From the NCBI RefSeq assembly GCF_004296405.1, contig NZ_PSRR01000020.1, positions 1-49,601 of the forward strand: DNA of 49,601 bases, given 5' to 3'. This document shows, one piece after another, positions 1 through 8,482 of this stretch. Numbering within the stretch: position 1 is the stretch's first letter; each line of letters begins with the position of its first letter. Under the pieces are notes generated by a model. The model was not told where the DNA came from. It searched no databases and saw nothing but the letters and a program-made list of their open reading frames with translations. Position numbers and translations under genes: made by a program. Source of the stretch: Bradyrhizobium sp. Leo170 (lineage in GTDB: Bacteria; Pseudomonadota; Alphaproteobacteria; Rhizobiales; Xanthobacteraceae).

Positions 1-544
1 GACTGCCACCTGGCCCGCCCATGTGCGGGTGGCGGTCAACGTGTCGCCGATTCAGTTCAAGTCGGAAGCGTTGTCGCTGAAGGTCGCGGCGGCGTTGGCC
101 GAGAGCGGGCTCGATCCGCGCCGCCTAGAGCTCGAAATCACGGAGGCGGTCCTGATCGCGGACGATGATGCCGCGCTGGTCGCGCTCAACCAGCTCCGCG
201 CGCTCGGCGTTCACATCGCGCTGGATGATTTCGGAACCGGCTATTCTTCGCTGCAATATCTGCAGCGCTTCCCGTTCGACAAGATCAAGATCGACCGCAG
301 CTTCGTCAAGGAAGTCACCCGCAATAGCTCGTCGGCGTCGATCATCCGCGCGGTGGTGAGCATCGCGGCCGACCGCGATATGATCACGACGGCGGAAGGG
401 GTCGAAACCGAGCAGCAGCGCGACACAGTGCACATGCTGGGCTGCACCCAGATGCAGGGTTATCTGTTCAGCGCGGCGCGCACGGCGCGGGAGATCCGCG
501 CGATGCTGGCATCCGAAACGGCTGAAGTGGAGGACGCCGCCTGA
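1..544 (+). CDS. EAL-domain cyclic-di-GMP phosphodiesterase, C-terminal part
   Basis: The reading frame is already open at base 2, so the true start lies before the window. The visible 180 or so residues are most of an EAL domain, which hydrolyses cyclic di-GMP to pGpG. Family landmarks are all present in order: NVSPIQF, the ITEAVL segment carrying a metal-binding Glu, DDFGTGYSSL, KIDRSFV, AEGVET and the closing GCTQMQGYLFS. The catalytic set therefore looks intact in the part that can be seen. The missing N-terminal part probably holds the EAL signature itself and may hold GGDEF, PAS or membrane segments. The gene converges on the PAP2 phosphatase gene, 11 bases away. Confidence 0.9.
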   Translation, partial: TATWPAHVRVAVNVSPIQFKSEALSLKVAAALAESGLDPRRLELEITEAVLIADDDAALVALNQLRALGVHIALDDFGTGYSSLQYLQRFPFDKIKIDRSFVKEVTRNSSSASIIRAVVSIAADRDMITTAEGVETEQQRDTVHMLGCTQMQGYLFSAARTAREIRAMLASETAEVEDAA

Positions 545-555
545 TCGGCGACGTT

Positions 556-1122
556 TCAGCATTCGTGCCGATCCTCGCCGTAGCCTGTGATAAGCCGCAG
601 CAGCCGTTCGATAGCAGCGCCGATCGCAAGGCCGGCAACGACATCGCTCAGCCAGTGCGCGAGCAGGACGACGCGTGTCAGCACAAGGCCTCCACCGATT
701 GCCCAGACCACGTTGCGCTTTGCCGGCGGAAGCACGGTCGCGGCTGAGGCGATTGCGCCGACGTGAATCGCGTGGCCTGACGGAAAGGCGTCCTCAGGCT
801 TGCCGGAGAACGGGACGCCATGCAGGTGACCTCGGGCTGTCCGTCGATCGGGCCGCTCCTGGTCGAATACCGTTTTCAGCACGTGGGGCAGGACGGCCGT
901 CACGATCGTGGTCAGGAGGACGTGGCTGCTGCTGCGACGCTGCTTTGCGTCCTTGTTGCGCGAATAAAGCCACCAGCCCAGCGCAAGCGCGCAGATGACG
1001 TGCTCGTCCGCGCCCCACGTCAGCACCTCGGCAGCGCGCTCGGTTGTCGGCGTCGTGTATTCCGACACGGTGTCGGCGATTGCCTTGTCAGCGCGGGTTG
1101 GCTGCACCCGAAAAAGCGCCAT
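556..1122 (-). CDS. PAP2-family phosphatase
   Basis: A 188-residue type 2 phosphatidic acid phosphatase-like protein. The three phosphatase signatures are visible: K83 through RP at 90-91 (KTVFDQERP), PSGH at 114-117, and R150 with H156 and D160 in the third motif (RVVLLAHWLSD). The conserved His residues form and resolve the phospho-enzyme intermediate. Hydrophobic stretches around residues 40-52, 68-82, 120-132 and 138-170 suggest a membrane protein. The substrate could be a lipid phosphate or undecaprenyl pyrophosphate; the sequence does not decide. It stands alone, convergent with the EAL gene and divergent from the DUF4142 gene. Confidence 0.88.
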   Translation of the reverse strand: MALFRVQPTRADKAIADTVSEYTTPTTERAAEVLTWGADEHVICALALGWWLYSRNKDAKQRRSSSHVLLTTIVTAVLPHVLKTVFDQERPDRRTARGHLHGVPFSGKPEDAFPSGHAIHVGAIASAATVLPPAKRNVVWAIGGGLVLTRVVLLAHWLSDVVAGLAIGAAIERLLRLITGYGEDRHEC

Positions 1123-1227
1123 CAGAGTCTCCCTTCGAGACTATAAACCTCTGACAGCCGTGATGGTTTCGCGAGCGCACCCCCTCGTAGGAACCAAAAT
1201 TCCGGCCACGGGTTTGCCGCTCACAAC

Positions 1228-1259
1228 CCTTACGAGAGGCAAGCCTTACGAGAGGCAAG
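1228..1259 (+). repeat. Perfect 16-bp tandem duplication spanning the ribosome binding site
   Basis: The unit CCTTACGAGAGGCAAG occurs twice back to back (1228-1243 and 1244-1259), directly before the ATG at 1264. Each copy carries a GAGAGG purine stretch that can serve as Shine-Dalgarno sequence, so the gene has two potential ribosome binding sites 16 bases apart. Confidence 0.9.
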
Positions 1260-1263
1260 GACC

Positions 1264-1803
1264 ATGAAGAGATCGATCGTGGTGGCGGCAGTTGCCGTCG
1301 CCTTTATTTCCACCTCGGCAGCCGCGCAATCGGTCGGCGAGAAGACCGGCGTCAATTCGGTATTGGGCGTCGCTCCCTCGACGGCCGATTTCGTCAAGGA
1401 AGCGGCGACCAGCGACATGCTGGAGATCGAGGCAGGCAAGCTCGCCGAGCAGAAGGGCAATGCGGAGGAGAAGAAATTCGCGTCCCAGATGATCGCCGAT
1501 CACACCAAGACCAGCAGCGAACTGAAGGGCCTGGTCACGAGCAGCGAGGGCGTGCAGATTCCATCGGGCCTGGATTCGTCTTCGCAAAGCAAGCTCGACA
1601 AGCTGCGCGACACCAAACCGGAGAACTTTGCAAGTCAATATAACCCGATGCAGGTGAGCGCCCACAAGGATGCGGTGTCGCTGTTCGAACGCTACGCCAA
1701 GAGCGGCGACAATCCGAAGCTGAAGGATTGGGCCGGCAACACGCTCCCGACGCTGCGTCACCATCTCGAGATGGCGCAGGCGCTGGACAAAAATCGCAAG
1801 TGA
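1264..1803 (+). CDS. Exported DUF4142-family protein
   Basis: A 179-residue protein with a Sec-type signal peptide: positively charged MKRS, a hydrophobic core, and a likely AxA cleavage site near residues 19-21 (SAAAQ). The rest is mostly helical, with the DUF4142 pattern: the APSTADFVKEAATSDMLEIE start, then AEQKGNAEEKKFASQMIADHTKTSSEL and the late LPTLRHHLEMAQAL. DUF4142 proteins are ferritin-like helical bundles of unknown biochemical role, common in rhizobia and often linked to stress. Translation starts behind the 16-bp duplicated ribosome-binding region. The gene is convergent with the DUF6328 gene and apparently monocistronic. Confidence 0.85.
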   Translation: MKRSIVVAAVAVAFISTSAAAQSVGEKTGVNSVLGVAPSTADFVKEAATSDMLEIEAGKLAEQKGNAEEKKFASQMIADHTKTSSELKGLVTSSEGVQIPSGLDSSSQSKLDKLRDTKPENFASQYNPMQVSAHKDAVSLFERYAKSGDNPKLKDWAGNTLPTLRHHLEMAQALDKNRK

Positions 1804-1813
1804 CCCCGCGGCG

Positions 1814-2788
1814 TCAAGGCTTGCGGTGATTGCGTGTCCATCGCACGATCAGCGGCAGAGCGTACCAGAATCCGATTAGCACGAGAAAACTCGCCACCGC
1901 GTAAGTGGCGGCGAGTTCGCGGTTGGTGATCCTGCCGAGCACGACATAGCTCTCTGCGGCGATGCCGGCAGCCAGAAAAAGCGGCGCCACTGTCACCAGC
2001 GCGGAGGCAATGCGCAGAAAGCTCGCAGAATCCGCGCCCCGATAGGAAAGCCGGTGCAAGGAAGCCGGCGTCATCAGGAGGATGACATTCATGGCGACAA
2101 GGCCGAGCGCGACGGCATGCACGATTTTTGCCGTTTGCGGCATTTCTTCAAATCCGCTGGTGAGCATGGCGATGAATTGAAAGCCGAACAGGGCCTGCGC
2201 GCCGGGGATGATGACGCGCGCTTCGGTCAGCAACTGGTCGACCTTTGTCGCGAGCGGGGTTGTTCCTCCTGAATCGGGCATTAGGGGTCTCTCCCGGTGA
2301 AACAGCTCCAATCCGAACCATGCAAAGCTTGATGCGAGTACCAGCGCTAGTCCGCTTGTGAATCCCGCAAGCCAGCCGAAATGTCCCTCGATCACCACAT
2401 AGGTGGCAACTCCGAGGCTCAAGGAGAAGGGAACCAAGCCGGCGGTCGCATAGAGCGAGGTCGCGCGGACCAGGCGCTTCGACGAAGAACCTTGCTCGAC
2501 CAACCGGTGTTCCATTGAGGGGACGATCAGGAGCCCCAGCGAAAGCGTCTGCAGCGCAAGTCCGACGGCGCAGAGCATTTTCGACGCGGAGGAGAGCGCC
2601 GGAAACCCGGTCTGGAAGAAGGCCTGGAATTGAAAGCCGAGCAGGACCTGGATGCCCAGGACGAGCAGACGGGTTTCGTCGAGCGCCGTCTTGACCTTGC
2701 GATCCAGCTTCTCGGACACAGTGGCCGCACTCCTTTCTCGCCGCGCCGGAACCGTCGCCGATGTCATATTGTTAACGCGACATGTCAT
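1814..2788 (-). CDS. DUF6328-family membrane protein with internal duplication
   Basis: A 324-residue integral membrane protein built from two similar halves. The first (about residues 37-165) begins LDETRLLVLGIQVLLGFQFQ and the second (about 188-310) begins LLTEARVIIPGAQALFGFQF; each continues with a further set of hydrophobic helices and ends near YVVIE or YVVLG. This matches the DUF6328 pattern, whose members usually carry one such unit. The function is unknown. Two start codons are possible, 2788 or 2767 (MTSATV); the second would remove seven residues. The gene is divergent from the flavin oxidoreductase gene, with a gap of about 30-50 bases that must hold both promoters. Confidence 0.75.
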   Translation of the reverse strand: MTCRVNNMTSATVPARRERSAATVSEKLDRKVKTALDETRLLVLGIQVLLGFQFQAFFQTGFPALSSASKMLCAVGLALQTLSLGLLIVPSMEHRLVEQGSSSKRLVRATSLYATAGLVPFSLSLGVATYVVIEGHFGWLAGFTSGLALVLASSFAWFGLELFHRERPLMPDSGGTTPLATKVDQLLTEARVIIPGAQALFGFQFIAMLTSGFEEMPQTAKIVHAVALGLVAMNVILLMTPASLHRLSYRGADSASFLRIASALVTVAPLFLAAGIAAESYVVLGRITNRELAATYAVASFLVLIGFWYALPLIVRWTRNHRKP

Positions 2789-2816
2789 CTAACGTTCATG
2801 CAGGGTGGGGTGCGAC

Positions 2817-3893
2817 ATGACGGCGCCGGACGTCCGCAAGGGGATGCCGCCGGTCAAATTGCTGCGCGAGGAGTTCGCGCGACGCTGTCGCAGCCGTTTC
2901 GTCGATCCCGCCTTCGGGCCGCTGCAGCGGGAGATCGACGCCATCATCGACGCGGCGTGGGATGCCTACAGTCATTCGCGCAAGTCGCCGCTGACGCGCA
3001 AAGCGGGGCCGGGCTTCGTCGATCCGGAATACGAACTTGCGGTGGATTGGCTTGCTGCGCGCGAGGCGATTCTGGCGGCGCAGCAGCGCCACGACGATGC
3101 GGCGGAGAGACCGCGCATCCTGATCATCAACGGCTCCTCGCGCAGCGAGCATACCTGTCCCGGTGAAATGTCCAAGAGCTGGCGATTGGTCAAGCTCGCC
3201 GAGCCTGTGTTCGTCGAGATGGGACTTGCCGTCGACATTCTCGATCTCTCGCGGCTGGCGTCCGAGTACGGCAAGCAAATCCATCCCTGCAAGTCCTGCG
3301 TCTCGACTTCGCCTGCGCTCTGTCACTGGCCCTGCAGTTGCTACCCGAACTACGCGCTTGGCCAGACCGACGACTGGATGAATGAGATCTATCCACTATG
3401 GGTGGCGGCGCATGGCATCCTGATCGTGTCGCCGGTGAATTGGTATCATGCGCCGACTGGGCTGAAAGCGATGATGGACCGGATGGTCTGCGCCGATGGC
3501 TGCAATCCCGATCCGACCTCGACCCATGGCAAACACGCCGATGAAGCCAAGGCACTCGAGTTGAAGGGCTGGCCTTATCCGCGCCATCTCGCCGGCCGCT
3601 ACTTCGGACTCGTCGTGCACGGCGATTCCGCTGGCGCGGAAACGATGCGACGGTCGCTATCGGATTGGCTGACGGATATGAGGCTGATCTCGATCGGCCG
3701 AACCGGCGAGCTCGACGGCTATATCGGCTACATGGGGCCTTACGCGACCTCACATCAAGCGCTCGATAAGGATAGCGCGTTTCAGGAAGAGACCTTGAAT
3801 GTTGCGCGCGCGCTCGGCAACGCCGTGAAGCTTGCGCGTGAGGGCAAGTTGCAGGATCCGGCGGCGGGGCTCGTCGAGCCGAATCCGAAATAG
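2817..3893 (+). CDS. Flavodoxin-like NAD(P)H-dependent FMN oxidoreductase
   Basis: About 358 residues. A flavodoxin-like fold starts near residue 95 with RILIINGSSRS, the phosphate-binding loop for FMN, followed by ILIVSPVNWYHAPTGLKAMMDRM, typical of the FMN_red family (quinone, azo or chromate reductases). The 90-residue N-terminal extension is helical and unusual for the short members of this family. A Cys-rich stretch (HPCKSCVST...CHWPCSCYP) lies between the first two strands and could bind a metal or cluster; that is inference. The ATG at 2817 is preferred over an upstream GTG at 2805. The gene is probably transcribed together with the DJ-1 gene that follows. Confidence 0.8.
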   Translation: MTAPDVRKGMPPVKLLREEFARRCRSRFVDPAFGPLQREIDAIIDAAWDAYSHSRKSPLTRKAGPGFVDPEYELAVDWLAAREAILAAQQRHDDAAERPRILIINGSSRSEHTCPGEMSKSWRLVKLAEPVFVEMGLAVDILDLSRLASEYGKQIHPCKSCVSTSPALCHWPCSCYPNYALGQTDDWMNEIYPLWVAAHGILIVSPVNWYHAPTGLKAMMDRMVCADGCNPDPTSTHGKHADEAKALELKGWPYPRHLAGRYFGLVVHGDSAGAETMRRSLSDWLTDMRLISIGRTGELDGYIGYMGPYATSHQALDKDSAFQEETLNVARALGNAVKLAREGKLQDPAAGLVEPNPK

Positions 3894-4001
3894 CGTCCGC
3901 GTCGGTTCCCGGGGAGGCCGGATCAATTCGCCGTTGCGCAGGAACGATGTTCGGCATTGTCGATTGGTCGGCATCTCCCATGCACTGCGACGGAGTTTCC
4001 C

Positions 4002-4562
4002 ATGGACTTGAAAGGCAAGAAGATCGCAATTCTCGCAACTCACGGGTTCGAGCAGTCGGAACTGGAAGTACCGCGCGATCGGCTCAAGAAGGCTGGCGCC
4101 GCCGTCGACGTGGTTTCGCTGGCCGCGGGCGAGATCAAGGGCTGGGACATGAAGGATTGGGGCCGGCCGGCGAAGGTCGACAAGACGCTCGACCAGGTCT
4201 CCGCGTCCGACTACGACGCGATCGTACTGCCGGGCGGACAGATCAATCCTGACCTGCTGCGGATCGAGCCGAAGGCGCTGAAGTTCATCAAGGATATATT
4301 CGACGCCAAGAAGGTCGTCGCGGCGGTCTGCCACGCGCCCTGGCTTCTGATCGAAACCGGCATCGCCAAGGGGCGGCGGATGACCTCGTACAAGTCGATC
4401 AAGACCGACGTGATGAATGCCGGCGCCAAGTGGGAAGATTCCCAGGTGGTGACCGACCAGGGCGTGATCACGTCCCGCAATCCCGGCGATCTCGAGGCCT
4501 TCAGTGCCAAGATCATCGAGGAGGTGAAGGAAGGCCGCCACGCCCAGCGCAGCGCAGCCTGA
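4002..4562 (+). CDS. DJ-1/PfpI-family (type 1 glutamine amidotransferase-like) protein
   Basis: A 186-residue single-domain protein of the PfpI/DJ-1 class. The nucleophile elbow AAVCHAPWLL gives Cys110-His111, and Glu17 or Glu20 of GFEQSELEVP supplies the acidic partner. Members act as deglycases, glyoxalases, chaperones or proteases; the exact activity cannot be read here. The start at 4002 (MDLKGKKIAIL) fits the family length; an in-frame start at 3957 would add 15 unrelated residues. It is followed after 16 bases by the PPC-domain gene, and the two are probably co-transcribed. Confidence 0.88.
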   Translation: MDLKGKKIAILATHGFEQSELEVPRDRLKKAGAAVDVVSLAAGEIKGWDMKDWGRPAKVDKTLDQVSASDYDAIVLPGGQINPDLLRIEPKALKFIKDIFDAKKVVAAVCHAPWLLIETGIAKGRRMTSYKSIKTDVMNAGAKWEDSQVVTDQGVITSRNPGDLEAFSAKIIEEVKEGRHAQRSAA

Positions 4563-4578
4563 CGAAGCGAGCCAGCCG

Positions 4579-5025
4579 ATGCGAAGCCAATTGGTCTCAG
4601 ACGAGCCGGGTGCGCAGGTCCATGTCGTCATCCTCGACACCGGCGAGGAAGCGTTCGCGGCGCTGACGAAGTTCGCCAACGAGGCGAGGATTTCCGCGGC
4701 GGCGTTGACCGCGATCGGTGCGCTCGAGCGGGCGACCGTCGGCTGGTTCGATTTCGGCTCGAAATCCTACCGGAAGATCGAGGTCAACGAGCAATGCGAG
4801 GTGCTGAGCGCGATCGGCGACGTCGCGATCGGCGATGACGGCAAGGCCAGCCTGCACGTCCACATCGTGCTCGGGCTGTCGGATGGCTCCACGCGCGGCG
4901 GCCATCTGCTCGCGGGCGCGGTGCGGCCGACGCTCGAGGTCGTGCTGACGGAAACGCCGGCAAAGCTGCGCAGGAAGAAGAGGGCTGATCTCGGCATCGC
5001 CCTCATCGATATCGCGGCCAAATAG
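4579..5025 (+). CDS. PPC-domain (DUF296) protein
   Basis: A 148-residue protein with a single PPC/DUF296 domain, a trimeric fold first described in plant AT-hook proteins and common in bacteria without any AT-hook. Visible marks are HVVILDTGEEAFAAL at the start, the AAALTAIGALERATVGWFD stretch and the histidines of LHVHIVLG and GGHLLAG, which in bacterial homologues can bind a metal ion. No AT-hook (RGRP) is present, so DNA binding is not supported. It follows the DJ-1 gene closely and converges on the histidine kinase gene. Confidence 0.82.
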   Translation: MRSQLVSDEPGAQVHVVILDTGEEAFAALTKFANEARISAAALTAIGALERATVGWFDFGSKSYRKIEVNEQCEVLSAIGDVAIGDDGKASLHVHIVLGLSDGSTRGGHLLAGAVRPTLEVVLTETPAKLRRKKRADLGIALIDIAAK

Positions 5026-5037
5026 AAGGAGACGCGC

Positions 5038-7491
5038 TCAGATTGCCCCGCGATCTGCGATCGCTTTCCGTAAGATGCGCGACAGCGACTCGACCGAGTA
5101 GGGTTTCTGGATCAGCTCGAATCCGCGATGCGCGTTTTCGGCGAGCACGTTGCTGTATCCGCTGGTCAGGACCACGGGCAGCCCGGGATAGCGGTCGCGG
5201 ATCACGCTGGCGAGCTCCACGCCGTTCATGCCGGGCATGATGACGTCGGAGAATACGAGGTCGGCGGAAAACTCGTCTTCGGACAACAGGGCAAGCGCCG
5301 CATTGGCATTCGCCACGCGTTTGACCGAGTATCCGAGATCTTCGAGCAGCTCGGTGGAGAATTGCCCGACCTCGTCATTGTCCTCCACGACGAGGACGCG
5401 ATAGCCGCGGCCCGTGGTTGCCGGCTCGCTGGCGATGGCTGCAGCGGATGCCGCATCGGCCGGTCGTGCTGCCTGCGGCAGATAGATCGTGAAGGCCGCG
5501 CCTCGTCCGAGCGTGCTGACGACATCGATGTCGCCGTCGGACTGCTTGGCAAAGCCAAATGCCTGGCTCAGGCCAAGCCCGGTTCCCTTGCCGACTTCCT
5601 TGGTGGTGAAGAACGGCTCGAAGATCGATTGCAGATGATCGGGCGCGATGCCGGTGCCGGTGTCGGCCATGGTGATCGCGACAAACTCGCCGCGGCGCGC
5701 CGGCTGGGCGCGCAGGGCAGGGATGCCCCGCACCTTCCGCACCGTAATCGCGAGGCGGCCTTCGCCGTCCATGGCGTCGCGGCCGTTCACCGCGAGATTG
5801 ATCAGCGCGGTCTCGAATTGGGCGATGTCGGCGATCGCAAAGCAATCGGGGGCGTCGATCTCGACGTCGATCTGGATGCGCGCGCCGACCAGCGGCCGGA
5901 TAAGCTGGGTCACGCCCTCGACCTGCGCGCCGACATTGAAGACCTGCGGCTTCAGCGGCTGGCGGCGGGCGAACGCCAATAGCTGCGCGGTCAGCTTGGA
6001 GGCGCGCTCCACCGTCTCGGAGATCGCGTCGATGTAGCGATGCCGGCGCTCTTCGGGCAGGTCGCGGCGGCGCATGAAGTCGGTCGCGGAGCGGATGATG
6101 GTCAGCAGATTGTTGAAGTCGTGGGCCACGCCGCCGGTGAGCTGGCCGACGGCTTCCATCTTCTGCGATTGCCGCAGCACCTCTTCGCCCTGGCGGCGTT
6201 CGGTGATGTCGACGGCTTCGGCCACGGCGCCGATCACGGTGCCGTGCTGGTCGCGGAGCGGCCGCATCGCGAAATCGAAATAGCGTTCGCCGACCGGAAG
6301 CCGCAGCATCATCTCGGTCTTGACGTCGTCGCCCTTCATGACCGCCACGAAGGCGTTGCGAACCAGCTTGGGCAAGTCGTCGGTCGCGGCGAACCAGGGC
6401 GTTTCCCAGAACGGCTTGCCGATGGCATCGCGGGCCTCGGCGCGGATGCCGGTCAGTGCCGTCCGGTTGGCATCGAGCACGTCGCCGTGCTGATTGAGCA
6501 GCACCTGATACTGGTGACTGGTCTCGAAGATCGCGCGCATTTGCGCTTCGCTGGCCTCGAGCTGCGCGGTGCGCTCAGAAATACGCAATTCGAGCGTCTC
6601 GTTCAGCCGGCGCAGCTCGATCTCGGCCTGCTTGGCCGCGGTGATGTCGTGGGCGACCCCGATGAAGCCGATATGGTTGCCGGTCGGATCCCAGCGCGGT
6701 TGCGACTCCGACCTGAGCCAGCGCCATTCGCCGTCGGCGCGCAGATAGCGCGCCTCCAGCACGAAAGGCTTGAGCGAGGCTTCGCCCGCGATCGATTCCT
6801 GCACGATGCGCGACACGTCGTCGGGGTGCAGTCGCTTGCGCCAGTCGAACTTGATGGCTTCTTCGAAGGGAAGGCCGAGGAAATCGATATAGGCCCGGTT
6901 GGCGAAGGAGCGGGTGCGGTCGAGTTTGGTCACCCAGATCGGAACCGGCGCGCTGTCGGCGATCAGGCGGAAGCGCTCCTCGCTTTCGCGCAGCTTTTCC
7001 TGCGCGAGCATGCGTTCGGTGATGTCGATATGGGCACCGACCAGACGGAGTGCGCGGCCGTCGCGGTCGCGCTCGATTTCCCCGATGACGGCGATCCACC
7101 GGGTCTCGCCGTCGCTCGGACGGAGGATCCGGTATTCCGCCACGTAATCTTCGCTCGTCCCGGCCAGGGCATCGAAGAAATGCCTGATCGCGCGCTCACG
7201 ATCCTCGGGGTGGATGCGGTCGACCCAATCCTCGTGGGTCTCGTTCACCGCATCCCACCCCAGCCCATGGACGATCAGGTATTCCGGCGAGCGGCGGTTG
7301 CGGACGCCCTCGCGGAAATCGACCTCGACGCCGCCGACGCGGCCGATACGCTGGATCCGGGCAAGCTCCGCCTCGCGCTCCTGTAACGCGCGATGGGCGC
7401 GGTCGCGTTCGCGCGCAATTTCTTCCAGATGCTGGCGCAGCCGTTCAGCGGCGACCGTCTCGGGAAGGACGTTCATAGGGTCTGGCGACAT
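5038..7491 (-). CDS. Hybrid sensor histidine kinase with PAS domains and C-terminal receiver
   Basis: An 817-residue protein. An N-terminal coiled-coil-like stretch leads into three PAS/PAC units (about residues 45-165, 170-290 and 315-440), then a HisKA dimerisation domain with the phospho-acceptor His in GGVAHDFNNLLTII, an HATPase_c domain (ADTGTGIAPDHL; GKGTGLGLS), and a receiver domain near residues 695-810 (VLVVEDNDE, with the phospho-acceptor Asp in VFSDVIMPGMNG). There are no clear transmembrane segments, so it is a soluble sensor, and the signal sensed by the PAS domains is unknown. No separate response regulator lies beside it, so phosphotransfer to an unlinked partner is likely. The start could be 7491 or 7476. 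Confidence 0.92.
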   Translation of the reverse strand: MSPDPMNVLPETVAAERLRQHLEEIARERDRAHRALQEREAELARIQRIGRVGGVEVDFREGVRNRRSPEYLIVHGLGWDAVNETHEDWVDRIHPEDRERAIRHFFDALAGTSEDYVAEYRILRPSDGETRWIAVIGEIERDRDGRALRLVGAHIDITERMLAQEKLRESEERFRLIADSAPVPIWVTKLDRTRSFANRAYIDFLGLPFEEAIKFDWRKRLHPDDVSRIVQESIAGEASLKPFVLEARYLRADGEWRWLRSESQPRWDPTGNHIGFIGVAHDITAAKQAEIELRRLNETLELRISERTAQLEASEAQMRAIFETSHQYQVLLNQHGDVLDANRTALTGIRAEARDAIGKPFWETPWFAATDDLPKLVRNAFVAVMKGDDVKTEMMLRLPVGERYFDFAMRPLRDQHGTVIGAVAEAVDITERRQGEEVLRQSQKMEAVGQLTGGVAHDFNNLLTIIRSATDFMRRRDLPEERRHRYIDAISETVERASKLTAQLLAFARRQPLKPQVFNVGAQVEGVTQLIRPLVGARIQIDVEIDAPDCFAIADIAQFETALINLAVNGRDAMDGEGRLAITVRKVRGIPALRAQPARRGEFVAITMADTGTGIAPDHLQSIFEPFFTTKEVGKGTGLGLSQAFGFAKQSDGDIDVVSTLGRGAAFTIYLPQAARPADAASAAAIASEPATTGRGYRVLVVEDNDEVGQFSTELLEDLGYSVKRVANANAALALLSEDEFSADLVFSDVIMPGMNGVELASVIRDRYPGLPVVLTSGYSNVLAENAHRGFELIQKPYSVESLSRILRKAIADRGAI

Positions 7492-7546
7492 CGGGGCGGG
7501 CGACCTCTTTCCGTAGTCTCACACAACGGAAGAGGGCTTGCCAGCG

Positions 7547-8317
7547 TCATTTGGCCTTGGTGCCGGGCCGGCAGTTGTAGGCCCTGCGGAACCCCGCGGC
7601 CTGCGCGTCATCTTCCGAGCAGAACCAGCGGTCCGGCTTGGTTAATCCAGGGTAACTGCGGCACGCCTGCAAATGATAGATGCCGATATCGCCGGTGACG
7701 CGGGCGCGCACGGCGAACTTGCCCTTGATGTTGCAGCTTGCAGGCATCGGGAGATCTTCAGGGAAGAGCACGTCGCGGATCGCGCGATCGCGATCGGCGG
7801 GGCATGATGCGCCCAGCAGCACGCCCTCCTGCTTGCCGCGCCGGAACTCCTGCGGGGCAACGAAGCAGCCTTTCCACATGCCCTGGCGGTCTTCCCTGGC
7901 TCGCGCCTCCTCAGGCTTGAAGCGGCCGGTGGCGGATGCCTCGACATTCAGGGCAAAGCCCCGCTGGACCATCACCTCGCTGAGGCTGGTCGGGTCGCCT
8001 TCGATCTTGCACACGCCGAGATGTCGTTTCTCGTAGGTCGGGTCGGGGCCGAGATCGTCGCAGCGGACCTGACGGTCGCCGATCAGCTTCCTCAACTGGT
8101 CACGGGCCTCGATGCCGCAGGTCCAGCTCTCGGCATGCTCGTCGATGCACAATTGGTCGATCGGCGGCACGTCGATGCCATCGAGCCGGTAGGTCACGTT
8201 GCCGAGCTGAAGCGTGCTGCCGTCCCTGACGGTAGCGTTGGCGGCGAAGCCTTGGCTCGCTGGAAGGGCTATCAGGATCAGCCCTGCGATCAATGTGCGT
8301 AATGGCATGGTCTGCAT
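7547..8317 (-). CDS. Secreted thermonuclease (SNase)-like protein
   Basis: A 256-residue protein with a signal peptide (hydrophobic LIAGLILIALPAS, cleavage near GFAA). The mature N-terminal half follows the staphylococcal nuclease-like pattern used by many short rhizobial proteins: DGSTLQLGNVTYRLDGIDVPP, then CGIEARDQLRKLIGDRQVRC, then LSEVMVQRGFALN and the closing ARAREDRQGMWKGCF. The arginines and acidic residues that cut DNA in staphylococcal nuclease are only partly recognisable, so nuclease activity is unproven. The C-terminal 100 residues contain several Cys (CPADRD, CNIKGKF, CRSYPG, WFCSEDDA) and recall an excalibur-like or cell-surface module. It is divergent from the LexA-box gene. 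Confidence 0.75.
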   Translation of the reverse strand: MQTMPLRTLIAGLILIALPASQGFAANATVRDGSTLQLGNVTYRLDGIDVPPIDQLCIDEHAESWTCGIEARDQLRKLIGDRQVRCDDLGPDPTYEKRHLGVCKIEGDPTSLSEVMVQRGFALNVEASATGRFKPEEARAREDRQGMWKGCFVAPQEFRRGKQEGVLLGASCPADRDRAIRDVLFPEDLPMPASCNIKGKFAVRARVTGDIGIYHLQACRSYPGLTKPDRWFCSEDDAQAAGFRRAYNCRPGTKAK

Positions 8318-8422
8318 CGATGGGATGGCGTGCGGGGAAAGCCTTCTAGCACGAACCCCCCGCGAAGCTATTCCGGGTTGGGAAAAAGCCGCCGGAACCG
8401 GTCGACAGTGACCGATCCGTGG

Positions 8423-8451
8423 TTGACATCATAGAACAAAAAGAGAACATT
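8423..8451 (+). promoter_or_regulatory. Promoter with embedded LexA (SOS) box
   Basis: TTGACA (8423-8428) is a perfect -35 element. GAAC-N7-GAAC occupies 8434-8448, which is the reverse complement of the alphaproteobacterial LexA box GTTC-N7-GTTC. A weak -10 (AACATT) can be placed at 8446-8451 with a 17-base spacer, so LexA bound here would block the promoter of the small gene starting at 8483. Confidence 0.75.
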
Positions 8452-8482
8452 GATATCCGTCCCGCATCCCGGAAATCGCCAG

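Noticed and set aside
6040..7386. A 448-codon plus-strand frame opposite the histidine kinase
   Set aside because: The minus strand has full PAS, HisKA and receiver motifs; the plus frame shows none.
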